A stretch of 64,000 bases of DNA, from assembly GCA_014360005.1 (NCBI GenBank), contig JACIYI010000003.1:124001-188000 (forward strand). The letters are read 5' to 3'. The notes below the pieces were generated by a model. It was given only the letters and a program-made list of their open reading frames with translations. It ran no database searches and had not been told where the DNA came from. The DNA is from Candidatus Aminicenantota bacterium (lineage in GTDB: Bacteria; Acidobacteriota; Aminicenantia; Aminicenantales; Saccharicenantaceae). The number at the start of each line of letters is the position of its first letter. The first letter of the stretch is position 1. Made by a program: the position numbers and the translations under genes. Shown here piece after piece: positions 38,332-47,531 of this stretch.

Positions 38332-38642
38332 CGGCCGCCTCCGTTCGTTGAAAATCATCAAATCCGCATTCCGCTACGGGGGGTTCGAGGACCAGAGTCC
38401 TGCCCTGGCTCCAGCCACCCCGCCTATTTATACCAATTTTAGCCGGGGGATGAAACAGGATTTTTCTGCTTTCTGGCCTGCACCGCAAGCAGGAAAAAAG
38501 GCGCAGCCAGTTCCAGCAAGCCCTGGCCGGTCAGGAGGATTTACGGCTCAAGTTTTTTGTCCTGTAATGTAGAGCCGGCAAAAATTTCACTTTCTAAAAA
38601 GCAGCCGCCTGCATTAAAATTAAAAACAATGGAGGAAGCAAG
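38332..38642. other. divergent intergenic region before araB
   Basis: It separates the BNR-protein gene (minus) from araB (plus). No gene is seen; both promoters must lie here. Confidence 0.5.
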
Positions 38643-40385
38643 ATGAAGCGGAAGTTGAAAGCCTACAGCCTGGGACTCGATTTCGGGACCAATTCGGTCA
38701 GGGCCCTGCTGGTGGACACCGGCAGCGGGGAAGAGGTTAGTACGGCCGTGGTCGATTACCCGTCGGGCCAGGCCGGCATCCTGCTTGACCCCAAAGACCC
38801 CAACCTGGCCCGCCAGAACCCGACCGATTACCTGGAAGCCATGGTCAAAGTGGTCCGCCAGGTGCTGAAACGGGCCGGGAAAGTCAAGAAAGGTTTTTCC
38901 CCGGAGCAGGTGATCGGCATCGGAGTGGATACGACCGGTTCAACTCCCCTGCCGGTTGACAGAAATGGACTTCCCCTGGCTTTCCATAATGACTTCAAAA
39001 AGAACCTGAATGCCCAGGCCTGGCTGTGGAAAGACCACACTGCCTTTGCCGAAGCTCAGGAAATAACAGAGCTGGCGGCCAAAGAGCATCCAGAATATTT
39101 AGCCAAGTGCGGCGGGGTTTACTCCTCCGAATGGTTTTTCAGCAAGATTCTTCATTGTCTCAGGGTTGACCCGAAAGTCTTCAAGGCAGCTTACACCTGG
39201 GTGGAATGCGTCGATTTCATCCCGGCCATCATCACCGCCAGCCTGTCGCCGGCAAAAATGAAGAGGAGCCGCTGCGCGGCCGGCCACAAAGCCATGTTCA
39301 ACCGCGACTGGGGCGGGCTGCCGGCCAGGGATTTTTTGAGCCGGCTGGACCCCAGGCTGGGGCAACTCCGGGACCGGCTTTACGACCACACTTACACCTC
39401 TGACCAGGCGGCTGGCTACCTGACCGGGTCGTGGGCAAAAATGCTGGGGCTAAAGCCAGGTATCCCGGTAGCGGTCGGAGCCTTCGATGCTCACCTGGGA
39501 GCGGTCGGCGCCGGTGTGGCTCCCGGAAAATTCGTCAAAATAATCGGGACCAGCACCTGCGACATCTGTGTCTGGCCCAACGACCGGACCCTGGCTGACA
39601 TTCCCGGCCTGTGCGGCATCGTGGACGGCTCGGTTCTACCGGGATATTTCGGCCTGGAAGCCGGGCAATCGGCGGTGGGTGATATTTTCAACTGGTTCGT
39701 GAATTACCTCCAGCCGGGCGGCCCCAGGAAAGGCAGCCATGAAGAACTCACCAGGAAGGCGGTCAGCCTCCTGCCCGGAGAATCCGGCCTGCTGGCTCTC
39801 GACTGGAATAACGGTAACCGGACCATCCTGGTTGACCAGAGGCTGACCGGTTTGCTGCTGGGGCAAACGCTCCATACCAGGCCCGAGGAGATTTACCGGG
39901 CCCTGATAGAAGGCACGGCCTTCGGAGCCCTGACCATCATCAAGCGCTTCCAGGAATACGGGGTTGAGATAAATGAAGTAATAAACTGCGGCGGCATTGC
40001 TGAGAAAAATCCCCTGGTGATGCAGATTTACGCCGATGTCCTGGGCTTGGAGATGAAGGTAGCCCGGTCCTCCCAGACCTGCGCTCTGGGAGCGGCCATG
40101 GCCGGGGCGGTGGTGGCCGGGAAGGCTGCCGGCGGCTACGAGCGGTTTGAAGAGGCTCAGGCAGCCATGTGTGGGGTAAAACCCACCTCTTACAAGCCCC
40201 GACCTGAACATCATCAGGTCTATCAGGAACTTTATCCCTTATACCGGGAACTCCATGATGCCTTTGGCACCCGGAGCTGGAACGGAACCCTTTATCACCT
40301 GATGAAAGACCTGCTGGAAATCCGCGACCGTCAGCTGGAAAAAGCCCGACAGCTAAGCCGCACCGCAAGAAAGAGAAAAAAGTAA
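38643..40385 (+). CDS. araB: ribulokinase
   Basis: FGGY-family sugar kinase of 580 residues that phosphorylates L-ribulose to L-ribulose 5-phosphate. The N-terminal ATP-phosphate motif SLGLDFGTNSVRALLVD, the family-specific VGIGVDTTGSTPLPVD-like stretch (GIGVDTTGSTPLPVD) and C-terminal EGTAFGALTIIKRFQEYG, INCGGIAEKN and SQTCALGAAMAGAVVAG are as in ribulokinases. GGAGGAAG lies before the ATG. It is the first gene of an araB-araD-isomerase row. Confidence 0.93.
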   Translation: MKRKLKAYSLGLDFGTNSVRALLVDTGSGEEVSTAVVDYPSGQAGILLDPKDPNLARQNPTDYLEAMVKVVRQVLKRAGKVKKGFSPEQVIGIGVDTTGSTPLPVDRNGLPLAFHNDFKKNLNAQAWLWKDHTAFAEAQEITELAAKEHPEYLAKCGGVYSSEWFFSKILHCLRVDPKVFKAAYTWVECVDFIPAIITASLSPAKMKRSRCAAGHKAMFNRDWGGLPARDFLSRLDPRLGQLRDRLYDHTYTSDQAAGYLTGSWAKMLGLKPGIPVAVGAFDAHLGAVGAGVAPGKFVKIIGTSTCDICVWPNDRTLADIPGLCGIVDGSVLPGYFGLEAGQSAVGDIFNWFVNYLQPGGPRKGSHEELTRKAVSLLPGESGLLALDWNNGNRTILVDQRLTGLLLGQTLHTRPEEIYRALIEGTAFGALTIIKRFQEYGVEINEVINCGGIAEKNPLVMQIYADVLGLEMKVARSSQTCALGAAMAGAVVAGKAAGGYERFEEAQAAMCGVKPTSYKPRPEHHQVYQELYPLYRELHDAFGTRSWNGTLYHLMKDLLEIRDRQLEKARQLSRTARKRKK

Positions 40386-40398
40386 GGACGGTCGTAGT

Positions 40399-40424
40399 AA
40401 TATATGAATAAATTTTCATATATT
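40399..40424. promoter_or_regulatory. AT-rich inverted repeat after araB, possible operator
   Basis: AATATATGAA and TTCATATATT are perfect 10-bp arms around a 6-base TAAATT centre, 14 bases after the araB stop and 215 bases before araD. The base composition fits a regulator site better than a terminator. Confidence 0.45.
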
Positions 40425-40639
40425 GCTCAATCAAAGTGAGAGCTGGCCGGGTCAGAAGATGAGGAGAAAAAGATTGGTGGAAAAATCGGCGGCGGAAAGA
40501 AAATTTCTTCTGGTTTCCGACCATCTGCTGGCAGGGGGTAAAGCAACCAGGACTGGCGGACGGGAAAGAATAAGCTGTCGTCCCCTGTTTGTTCAGGCTA
40601 TGATGAGGATAAATTGAATCTCATGGAAAAGGGAAAGCC

Positions 40640-41338
40640 ATGTATGAAGAATTGAAGAAAAGAGTTTATGAAGCCAACTTAAAGCTGGTGGAATGTGGCC
40701 TGGTCATCCTGACATTTGGCAATGTCAGCCAGGTTGACCGGGAGAAAGGAGTGATGGCCATAAAGCCCAGTGGTGTGGCCTATGAGCAAATGACTGCAGA
40801 TGATATAGTGGTGCTTGACCTGAATGGCCGCCAGGTTGAAGGCCGGCTTCAACCTTCATCTGACACCCCAACCCATCTTCACCTTTATGCTTCTTTTCCC
40901 ACCATCGGAGGCATAGCTCACGCCCACAGTGAATATGCTACCGCCTTCGCCCAGGCGAGGACAGAAATTCCCTGCCTGGGCACCACGCATGCTGATTTTG
41001 CTCCCGGGCCAATTCCGGTAACCCGTCCGCTTGCTGAAGACGAAGTCTTTGGTGATTACGAACTGAACACAGGCAAAGTAATAGCTGAAAGATTTTCCAG
41101 TCTCGACCCGCTTCAATACCCTGCTTGCCTGGTTGCCGGTCACGGTCCTTTTGCCTGGGGGAAATCAGCTAGTAAAGCAGTTGATAATCTCCTGGTCCTG
41201 GAAAATATTGCCAGGATGGCCCTGCTGACCAGGTTGATTAACCCCGAGACCAAAAGCTTAAAGGAATACTTAATAAAAAAACATTTTGAAAGAAAACACG
41301 GACCCAAAGCCTATTACGGACAAAGAAAGGAGGAATAA
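40640..41338 (+). CDS. araD: L-ribulose-5-phosphate 4-epimerase
   Basis: Class-II aldolase-family epimerase, 232 residues, that converts L-ribulose 5-phosphate to D-xylulose 5-phosphate. The zinc ligands are visible in HAHSEYAT and in VAGHGPFAWG, and the phosphate-binding NVSQVD and KPSG motifs are present. It is the usual length for AraD. It lies 254 bases after araB and one base before the isomerase gene, so araD and the isomerase are surely cotranscribed. Confidence 0.93.
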   Translation: MYEELKKRVYEANLKLVECGLVILTFGNVSQVDREKGVMAIKPSGVAYEQMTADDIVVLDLNGRQVEGRLQPSSDTPTHLHLYASFPTIGGIAHAHSEYATAFAQARTEIPCLGTTHADFAPGPIPVTRPLAEDEVFGDYELNTGKVIAERFSSLDPLQYPACLVAGHGPFAWGKSASKAVDNLLVLENIARMALLTRLINPETKSLKEYLIKKHFERKHGPKAYYGQRKEE

Positions 41339-41339
41339 G

Positions 41340-42827
41340 ATGGACGCCTTCAAGAACATTCCCGAAGTGAAAATCGGCCTGGTGGCAGTCAGCCGGGATT
41401 GCTTTCCCCTGGAACTGTCGCGAAAAAGAAGACTGGCTCTGGCGGCCGAGTGTCGGAAACTGGAGCTCCCCCTGGTGGAACTGGAAACCATCATCGAGAA
41501 CGAAAATGATGTGCTGCAGGCCCTGAAAGAAATTAGCGAAAAAAATATAAAGGCCCTGGTCATCTTCCTGGGCAATTTTGGCCCGGAGGGACCGACCACC
41601 ATCCTGGCACAGAGATTCAGTGGCCCGGTGATGCTGGCAGCGGCGGCCGAGGAGACATCAGCTGACCTGGTTGATGGCCGGGGGGACGCTTACTGCGGGC
41701 TGCTTAACTCTTCCTACAATGCTGGTTTGCGCCAGCTTAAAATCCACATTCCCGACTATCCGGTAGGAACGGCCGCTGAAGTGGCCAGGATGATAGAAGA
41801 ATTTGCGCCCGTGGCCAGAGCCTGGCTGGGGCTGAAGAGCCTAAAAATATTTGGCTTTGGACCACGGCCGCAGGATTTTTATGCCTGTAACGCCCCGATA
41901 AAACCGCTCTTTGACCTGGGGGTGGAAGTTATGGAAAACTCGGAGCTTGACCTTTATGACATTTTCCAGAAAGCGGCTGGTTTACCCGAAGTCAAGGCCG
42001 TGGCCGCCGACATGGCTAAGGAACTCGGGGCTGGTAACACCTACCCGGAACTCTTAGACAAGCTGGCCCAGTACGAAGTAGCGCTCCTGAAGTTCATGGA
42101 GAAAAACCTCGGGGCTTCGAGGTACGGGGTATTCGCCAACAAATGCTGGCCGGCCTTTGAAGCCTATTTTGGTTTTGTCCCCTGCTACGTCAACTCCAGG
42201 CTGGCCGCCCGGGGCATCCCGGTGGCCTGCGAGGTCGATATCTACGGCGCCCTGAGTGAATACCTTCTGACCTGCGCTACCGAACTTCCGGCTACCCTGC
42301 TTGACATCAACAACACCGTTCCGGGTGATATGTATGAAAAAAATCGCCAGAAAATAGGTGATTATAAGCCAACCGACTTGTTTATGGGTTTTCACTGCGG
42401 CAACACCGCTGCCTGCTGTCTGCTGGGACCGGCCTTAAAATACCAGCTCATTATGCACCGGTTGATGGAACCGGGAAAAGAACCGGAAATCACTCGAGGT
42501 ACTCTCGAAGGAAGAATAAAACCCGGAGAAATAACCATCTTCCGCCTTCAGGGAACAGCCGAAACAGAACTTCGTTCTTACCTGGCTCAGGGTGAAGTTC
42601 TGGACGTTGAACCTCAATCCTTCGGCAGTATTGGAGTTTTCGGCATCAGGGAAATGGGCCGCTTCTACCGCCATGTGTTGATTGAGCAAAAATTCCCACA
42701 CCACACAGCTGTGGGTTTTAAGCCGGCCGGCAAAACCCTGTTCGCCCTGCTGCGGATGCTCGGGATTAAAAAAATCTATTACAACCAGCCGCCAGGCCTT
42801 CCCTATCCAACGGAAAATCCTTTCTGA
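41340..42827 (+). CDS. L-fucose/L-arabinose isomerase-like protein (probable arabinose isomerase)
   Basis: A 495-residue aldose-ketose isomerase of the L-fucose-isomerase-related group (COG2407 type), not the classic AraA family. The three expected manganese ligands can be placed as Glu in CEVDIYG, Asp in LLDINNT and His in HHTAVGF. The row araB-araD-this gene lacks any other isomerase, so it probably makes L-ribulose from L-arabinose; that is inference from context. ATG 41340 follows AGGAGG and is one base after the araD stop; an upstream frame start at 41286 lies inside araD. Confidence 0.8.
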   Translation: MDAFKNIPEVKIGLVAVSRDCFPLELSRKRRLALAAECRKLELPLVELETIIENENDVLQALKEISEKNIKALVIFLGNFGPEGPTTILAQRFSGPVMLAAAAEETSADLVDGRGDAYCGLLNSSYNAGLRQLKIHIPDYPVGTAAEVARMIEEFAPVARAWLGLKSLKIFGFGPRPQDFYACNAPIKPLFDLGVEVMENSELDLYDIFQKAAGLPEVKAVAADMAKELGAGNTYPELLDKLAQYEVALLKFMEKNLGASRYGVFANKCWPAFEAYFGFVPCYVNSRLAARGIPVACEVDIYGALSEYLLTCATELPATLLDINNTVPGDMYEKNRQKIGDYKPTDLFMGFHCGNTAACCLLGPALKYQLIMHRLMEPGKEPEITRGTLEGRIKPGEITIFRLQGTAETELRSYLAQGEVLDVEPQSFGSIGVFGIREMGRFYRHVLIEQKFPHHTAVGFKPAGKTLFALLRMLGIKKIYYNQPPGLPYPTENPF

Positions 42828-42961
42828 CGGCTTAAGTTTTTTTAGATTTTGCCCTTAATTTTTTAATTGAAATAAAAGGGAAAATCTATAATAAAATACC
42901 CTGTTGCTATCATCCTTAAAAGTTAAGGATGAAATCGGATAACTTTATGATTGGAGAAAAG

Positions 42962-44755
42962 ATGAAACGAACCGGAAAATTTTCAAAAATCTTAAAGGCT
43001 GAGACTCTTGTTCTGATACTTGCTTTATTAATCTTCGGTCTGGCCTGTTCCGGAAAACGAGAGGTAGCTGACCTTATCTTGCTCAACGGAGACATCCTGA
43101 CCCTGGAGCCCGACCTACCGCAAGCTTCAGCTCTCGTAATCAAAGGTAACAAAATAATCGATGTTTGCCAGAAAGACCGCCAGGCCCTTAAATACCGGGG
43201 GCCGGATACCAGGGTGATAGACCTACAGCAAGCCTTTGTCACTCCTGGCATTATTGACGCCCATGTTCACTTTAACCAGGCTGGAGCTTTAATTAACGAT
43301 GCTAACTTGATGAAAGTCTCCGATGAACAGGGCCTCAGGAAAGAGATTGACCGGGTAGTCAGACTTCTGGAAAAAGGAGAATGGATTACCGGAGGCCTCT
43401 GGGGAGCTTACGAACAATGGGCCCTGGGGGAAGCCGCACCGACCACATCACCTAAAAAGAAAGAACCCTGGCGGCCTCACCGCCGGATGATAGATGAGCT
43501 CACACCCGAGAACCCGGTGTTTGTATGCCGTTATGATTACCAGGAGTGGCTGGCCAACACTGCGGCCCTCAAAGCAGCCGGGCTCGACAGAAAATTGCTC
43601 AAAGGACTGGAGCTTGATGAAAAAGGCCGGCCTACCGGCATCGTATTTCGCGGAACGCCAGCTTTTCAGGCCTTAACCCAGGCCAGAAAGCCAAAATCCG
43701 AAACTCGCCTCCTGAATGAAAACCGGGCCGCTCTCAAAGCCCTGCGAGAAGCCGGGATTGTGGAAATTCACGACATTGCTACCCCCGACCAGGTTGAGCG
43801 CTTCGTTAAACTTCAGGAAAACGGGGAGCTAACCTGCCGGGTCTGGTTAAGGCCGGATCTGTCTCTTGGAGCGAAGCTCAAAGAGCAGGGCTTGACCATG
43901 GGACTTCACCCCAAAACCAAACAGAAGGACAGCTGGCTGCGGTATGGAGCCCTTAAAGGGTACATTGACGGCATTATGGGGACCCACGGGGCTTTATTTT
44001 TTGAGCCATACAGCGACCAGCCTGACAATTACGGCCACTGGCGCCACCATACTTCCGACGACCCTGAACTAAAGGTCGGAAATATGGAAAAAATGTACCG
44101 GCTTATCAAAACCGGTCTGGAAGCTGGATTCGTGCCCAACGTTCATGCCATCGGAGACCGCGGGGTGGCTGAGATGCTGGACCTCTATGAAAGACTTAAA
44201 AGTGAAGGAGTGGACCTGCGCGGTTTTCGGGTAATCCATGCCCAGGTAATTAGACCTCAGGATTTCCCGAGATTTAAGGCCCTCAACGTTATTGCTGAAG
44301 TCAATCCCTACCACATCTCAGACGATATGCGCTGGATGGAAGAAAGGATTGGCTACGAAAGATGTCGGGGAGCCTACGCCTTCAGGTCGCTTCTGGAAAA
44401 CGGAGCCATTCTCAGCTTCGGGTCAGACTGGCCCGGAACCAGCGCCGCTGAATACCATATGCATCCAAAATACCTGATTTATGCTGCGGTCACCAGAAAG
44501 ACTCTTACCGGGCAACCAGAAGGTGGCTGGTTTCCCGAACAGAGAATTTCGGTCGAAGACTGTCTTAAAGCCTACACCATAAACAATGCCTATGCGGCTT
44601 TTGAAGCTGACCTCCGGGGCTCACTCCAGAAAGGAAAGCTGGCTGACCTTACCGTTTTCGACCGCAATCTGGCGACCATTCCTCCTGAGGAAATCTTAAA
44701 AACCGAAGTTGTTATGACCATAGTGGACGGTCAGGTTGTGTTTGAAAAAAGATAA
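42962..44755 (+). CDS. YtcJ-like amidohydrolase, lipoprotein
   Basis: A 597-residue metal-dependent amidohydrolase of the YtcJ/DUF3369-type group (amidohydrolase family 3). A lipobox FGLAC with Cys29 points to a lipoprotein. The metal-site HVHFNQ (GIIDAHVHF), the HDIATP segment, VNVHAIGDRG-like NVHAIGDRG and the late Asp in SFGSDWPG are present, as is the C-terminal composite beta-sandwich (GSLQKGKLADLTVFDRN). The substrate is unknown. ATG 42962 is chosen because GGAG lies before it and the signal peptide begins there. Confidence 0.87.
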   Translation: MKRTGKFSKILKAETLVLILALLIFGLACSGKREVADLILLNGDILTLEPDLPQASALVIKGNKIIDVCQKDRQALKYRGPDTRVIDLQQAFVTPGIIDAHVHFNQAGALINDANLMKVSDEQGLRKEIDRVVRLLEKGEWITGGLWGAYEQWALGEAAPTTSPKKKEPWRPHRRMIDELTPENPVFVCRYDYQEWLANTAALKAAGLDRKLLKGLELDEKGRPTGIVFRGTPAFQALTQARKPKSETRLLNENRAALKALREAGIVEIHDIATPDQVERFVKLQENGELTCRVWLRPDLSLGAKLKEQGLTMGLHPKTKQKDSWLRYGALKGYIDGIMGTHGALFFEPYSDQPDNYGHWRHHTSDDPELKVGNMEKMYRLIKTGLEAGFVPNVHAIGDRGVAEMLDLYERLKSEGVDLRGFRVIHAQVIRPQDFPRFKALNVIAEVNPYHISDDMRWMEERIGYERCRGAYAFRSLLENGAILSFGSDWPGTSAAEYHMHPKYLIYAAVTRKTLTGQPEGGWFPEQRISVEDCLKAYTINNAYAAFEADLRGSLQKGKLADLTVFDRNLATIPPEEILKTEVVMTIVDGQVVFEKR

Positions 44756-45106
44756 TGGCCGTCTGTCTAATGCTGGCGCCTGCTAAAAGACGGTCCGGTC
44801 TTATTCCAGATATCCTTCCATTCCATCTATCAACTTATAGTTTGAGAGAACTCCTTATATCATCCACTTTTGCCACTCTTTGACTGGTCCTTAAAAAAAT
44901 GGGCGGTACCTCAAGGTGTTCCCTTCCCTTTCCCGTTAGCCTGTTGAGGCAAATTATCTTTCAGGATAGGGATTACCTTGGCCATTATCTCCTATCATAG
45001 AGAAGGTAATATTACTTGACATTGCCAGGTTGACGGAATAAATATAAATATATGTAGTAACGAAGCGGGGGTAGGATTACCCTCCATGAGCAAAGGAGGA
45101 CAAACA
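44756..45106. other. intergenic stretch with promoter
   Basis: No gene is seen except the promoter for the downstream phospholipase-like gene at 45016-45044. Confidence 0.5.
45016..45044 (+). promoter_or_regulatory. sigma-70 promoter for the phospholipase C-like gene
   Basis: TTGACA (45016-45021) and TAAATA (45039-45044) are 17 bases apart, about 60 bases before the start codon. Confidence 0.6.
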
Positions 45107-46123
45107 ATGAGAAAGAGTGTCATGGTTTTGGTTGCGGTTTGTCTGTTTCTGGCTTTTATGTCCGGCCCAGTCAGCGGCTGGGAAAGGGGAACCCACGCCT
45201 TTATTGCTCACCACCTGAAAAAGGCTAATGGCCCTTACGACATCGAAGAGATGTACGGGGCCATGGCTCCGGATGCCTTTAACTATATGTTCACTCCTCC
45301 CGGCATTCTATACCGCGATTTCCTCTATGACCAGACCCATCATTACTTTCTGAAGATTCAATACGCTGTAAAATACGGCTTTGAAAAAGCTAGTTCCTAT
45401 GGTTTTATAAGCCACAACGATACCTGGGGCGCTGATTCTACCGCTCACCATGCTTCGCTCACCCTCGACCCGAATGAAGGTTATGTCATCACCAAGGCTA
45501 AAATGCTGGATGAATATCTAAAGAATGTTTCCTCTGACTACTATAATCTGTTGAAGGACTACCCGCAGGTGGCCCTGGAAGTCTGCCATAACATCATTGA
45601 AGCTGCTGGCGATATAGTTCTGGTTCGCTACGACCGCACCCTGGGTTCTAAGATTATCAAGATTGCCGCCAGGCCGAAAGCTAACATGCAAAACCTGATG
45701 GTCAGGGCCTATGCCAAGGATCTTTATGATTTTTCGCAAACCACTGTGGCTCCTCTTGATTCATTGGCCGCAGCTGAGCAGTTAATCCGCACCGAAGAAA
45801 ATAATTTCAGAACTTCCTGCATCGCTTACGGCTGGTTATTGCAGCAGGACGAAGCCACAATTCTGGAAAATGTCATTGCTGAGTTCAAGAACCTGGCCGC
45901 CGTGTATTTGACTGCAGTCGGCCTGCCGGTACCGGACGATGCCACCTTGACCGCTCTGCTCCAGGGCGCTTTCCAGGCAGCTATAGGTCTGATTGAAAAT
46001 GATTATCTGCCTGAAATAATGGCTACTATAGACATGCTGAAAAAGGCCATGGTCAAGGAAGTCAAACCCAGCGTCATGGCCACCCGGCCCACGGCCGCCC
46101 TGATCAAGGGCAAAATAAAGTGA
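45107..46123 (+). CDS. exported zinc-dependent phospholipase C-like protein
   Basis: A 338-residue exported protein of the zinc-dependent phospholipase C/S1-P1 nuclease-like fold. The signal peptide ends at VSG, so the mature chain would begin with Trp (WERGTHAFIAHHL), the residue whose amino group binds zinc in this family. Further zinc-type ligands appear in APDAFN, THHYF, ISHNDTWGADSTAHH and EVCHNIIEAAGD. The natural substrate may be a phospholipid; this is by family only. ATG 45107 follows AAAGGAGG. The C-terminal 100 residues are less conserved. Confidence 0.78.
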   Translation: MRKSVMVLVAVCLFLAFMSGPVSGWERGTHAFIAHHLKKANGPYDIEEMYGAMAPDAFNYMFTPPGILYRDFLYDQTHHYFLKIQYAVKYGFEKASSYGFISHNDTWGADSTAHHASLTLDPNEGYVITKAKMLDEYLKNVSSDYYNLLKDYPQVALEVCHNIIEAAGDIVLVRYDRTLGSKIIKIAARPKANMQNLMVRAYAKDLYDFSQTTVAPLDSLAAAEQLIRTEENNFRTSCIAYGWLLQQDEATILENVIAEFKNLAAVYLTAVGLPVPDDATLTALLQGAFQAAIGLIENDYLPEIMATIDMLKKAMVKEVKPSVMATRPTAALIKGKIK

Positions 46124-46128
46124 TGACC

Positions 46129-46158
46129 AGGAGGGGACACCTGCAGGTGTCCCCTCCT
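46129..46158. terminator. 30-bp perfect palindrome between convergent genes
   Basis: AGGAGGGGACACC-TGCA-GGTGTCCCCTCCT is self-complementary over 30 bases. It lies just after the phospholipase-like stop and touches the stop of the opposite HD-GYP gene. It probably ends transcription in both directions, though T-runs are weak. Confidence 0.6.
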
Positions 46159-47531
46159 TAGAACGGAGTTTCGGCCGAAGCAGCTCTCTTCGGGTATTTC
46201 AAGTACTTTTTGCCTTCACCGCGGGGGTCAAGAGCTCTAATTATGGAAAGTCCGCCGTTCTGGCTCAGATCAACCTTCTCCCCGTTACTTTGAGGAGCGA
46301 TGATTTCCACCACCGGCCTGGCTATGTCCTGCTCATTGACCTGGCGAACCACTCCAACCCGGCCATCGCTGAGCAGGGCGATGGTACCCACCGGCCACAG
46401 GCCAACAAATTGAAAGAACTTATCCAGCAGCTCGGGCGGGAAAGCCTTGCCTTTTTCCATGGTCATCAGTTCATAGATTTTGTCCGGAGGAAATTCTTTT
46501 TTATAAGACCGTTTCAGGGACAGGGCATCGTAGACATCGCAGATAGAAATCATCATTGAAGCCAGATGGGGTTTCCGGATGTAGGGCAATTTGGGATAAC
46601 CCGATAGGTCGTAACGGAGATGATGCTCGAAGGCGGCTACCATCGGCAGATAGCCGAGAGACTCCTTGTACCCCTGGAGAATTCTGGCCCCGATGATGGG
46701 ATGGCTCTGAACCTGCTGGAATTCAGCTTCGGTCAGCCGCCCTTTCTTTTTGATGATTTTCCTGGAAATATAGAGCTTCCCGATGTCATGATAAAGAGCA
46801 GCCAGGCCCAGGTCGAGGATATCGTCCCTGGCAAATCCCAGCCGGGAAGCAAAGAACATGACCAGCAGGGTAACGTTGAGGAGATGCACGAAGGTGACGA
46901 GGTCCCGCTCCTTCACTGAGACCAGGTTGAGGAGTTCCTGGTGCCGCCCGAAAAAATTCTCCATGATGTTCAGGAGGTTGAAGCGCTGGTCCAGGTAATC
47001 GACTTCCTGTTCCTCCAGAACAAGATTGAGAGACTGGTCAACAGTCTGGACGGCGCTGAAATACTTCTTTTTCAGTTCGGCCTGTTCGCGCTCCGACAGG
47101 TTATTCCGGACAGCAGCCCTCAGACGTCCAGCCCGGATATGCTGAAGCCCATTCAGGTCCGGTCCTTCTTTCTCTTCCCCCTGACCGGACTGTCTGGCCC
47201 GGGCCAGGGAAATTATGAACTGGCGAAGTTCGTCCAAGGTTAAACCCTGGGAGAAGACGATCCTTTCAATCCGGCTTTCATCCAGAAAGCTAATCAGGCC
47301 GGCCAGCTTGGCGCTGAGGTCAAAAAAGATTTCCTCTTCCCAGGCCAGCTCGCCGCTGACGATACCAAGAGTCAGTTCCTGGCGAGCCTCGAGCAGCTCC
47401 TTCAGATTAGCGTATAAATGGCCGATAAATTCCTGGAACTTAGGATGGTCGGTCGAATAAATCTTGCCAGCCTGGATGGCGTTCATCAGCAGCAGGAAAC
47501 AGCGTTTGACCTTATCCCTTATCCCACCCAT
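46158..47531 (-). CDS. HD-GYP domain protein
   Basis: A 457-residue protein with a C-terminal HD-GYP phosphohydrolase domain (about 200-390): HDIGK gives the metal-binding HD, followed by SHPIIGARIL, EHHLRYDLSGYP (the GYP part) and SICDVYDAL. Such domains usually break down cyclic di-GMP. The N-terminal 110 residues (with AIQAGKIYSTDHPKFQEF) resemble the N-terminus of the gene before it, so the two share a domain of unknown role. It overlaps that gene by 20 bases, which means coupled translation and probably a joint function. Confidence 0.85.
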   Translation of the reverse strand: MGGIRDKVKRCFLLLMNAIQAGKIYSTDHPKFQEFIGHLYANLKELLEARQELTLGIVSGELAWEEEIFFDLSAKLAGLISFLDESRIERIVFSQGLTLDELRQFIISLARARQSGQGEEKEGPDLNGLQHIRAGRLRAAVRNNLSEREQAELKKKYFSAVQTVDQSLNLVLEEQEVDYLDQRFNLLNIMENFFGRHQELLNLVSVKERDLVTFVHLLNVTLLVMFFASRLGFARDDILDLGLAALYHDIGKLYISRKIIKKKGRLTEAEFQQVQSHPIIGARILQGYKESLGYLPMVAAFEHHLRYDLSGYPKLPYIRKPHLASMMISICDVYDALSLKRSYKKEFPPDKIYELMTMEKGKAFPPELLDKFFQFVGLWPVGTIALLSDGRVGVVRQVNEQDIARPVVEIIAPQSNGEKVDLSQNGGLSIIRALDPRGEGKKYLKYPKRAASAETPF

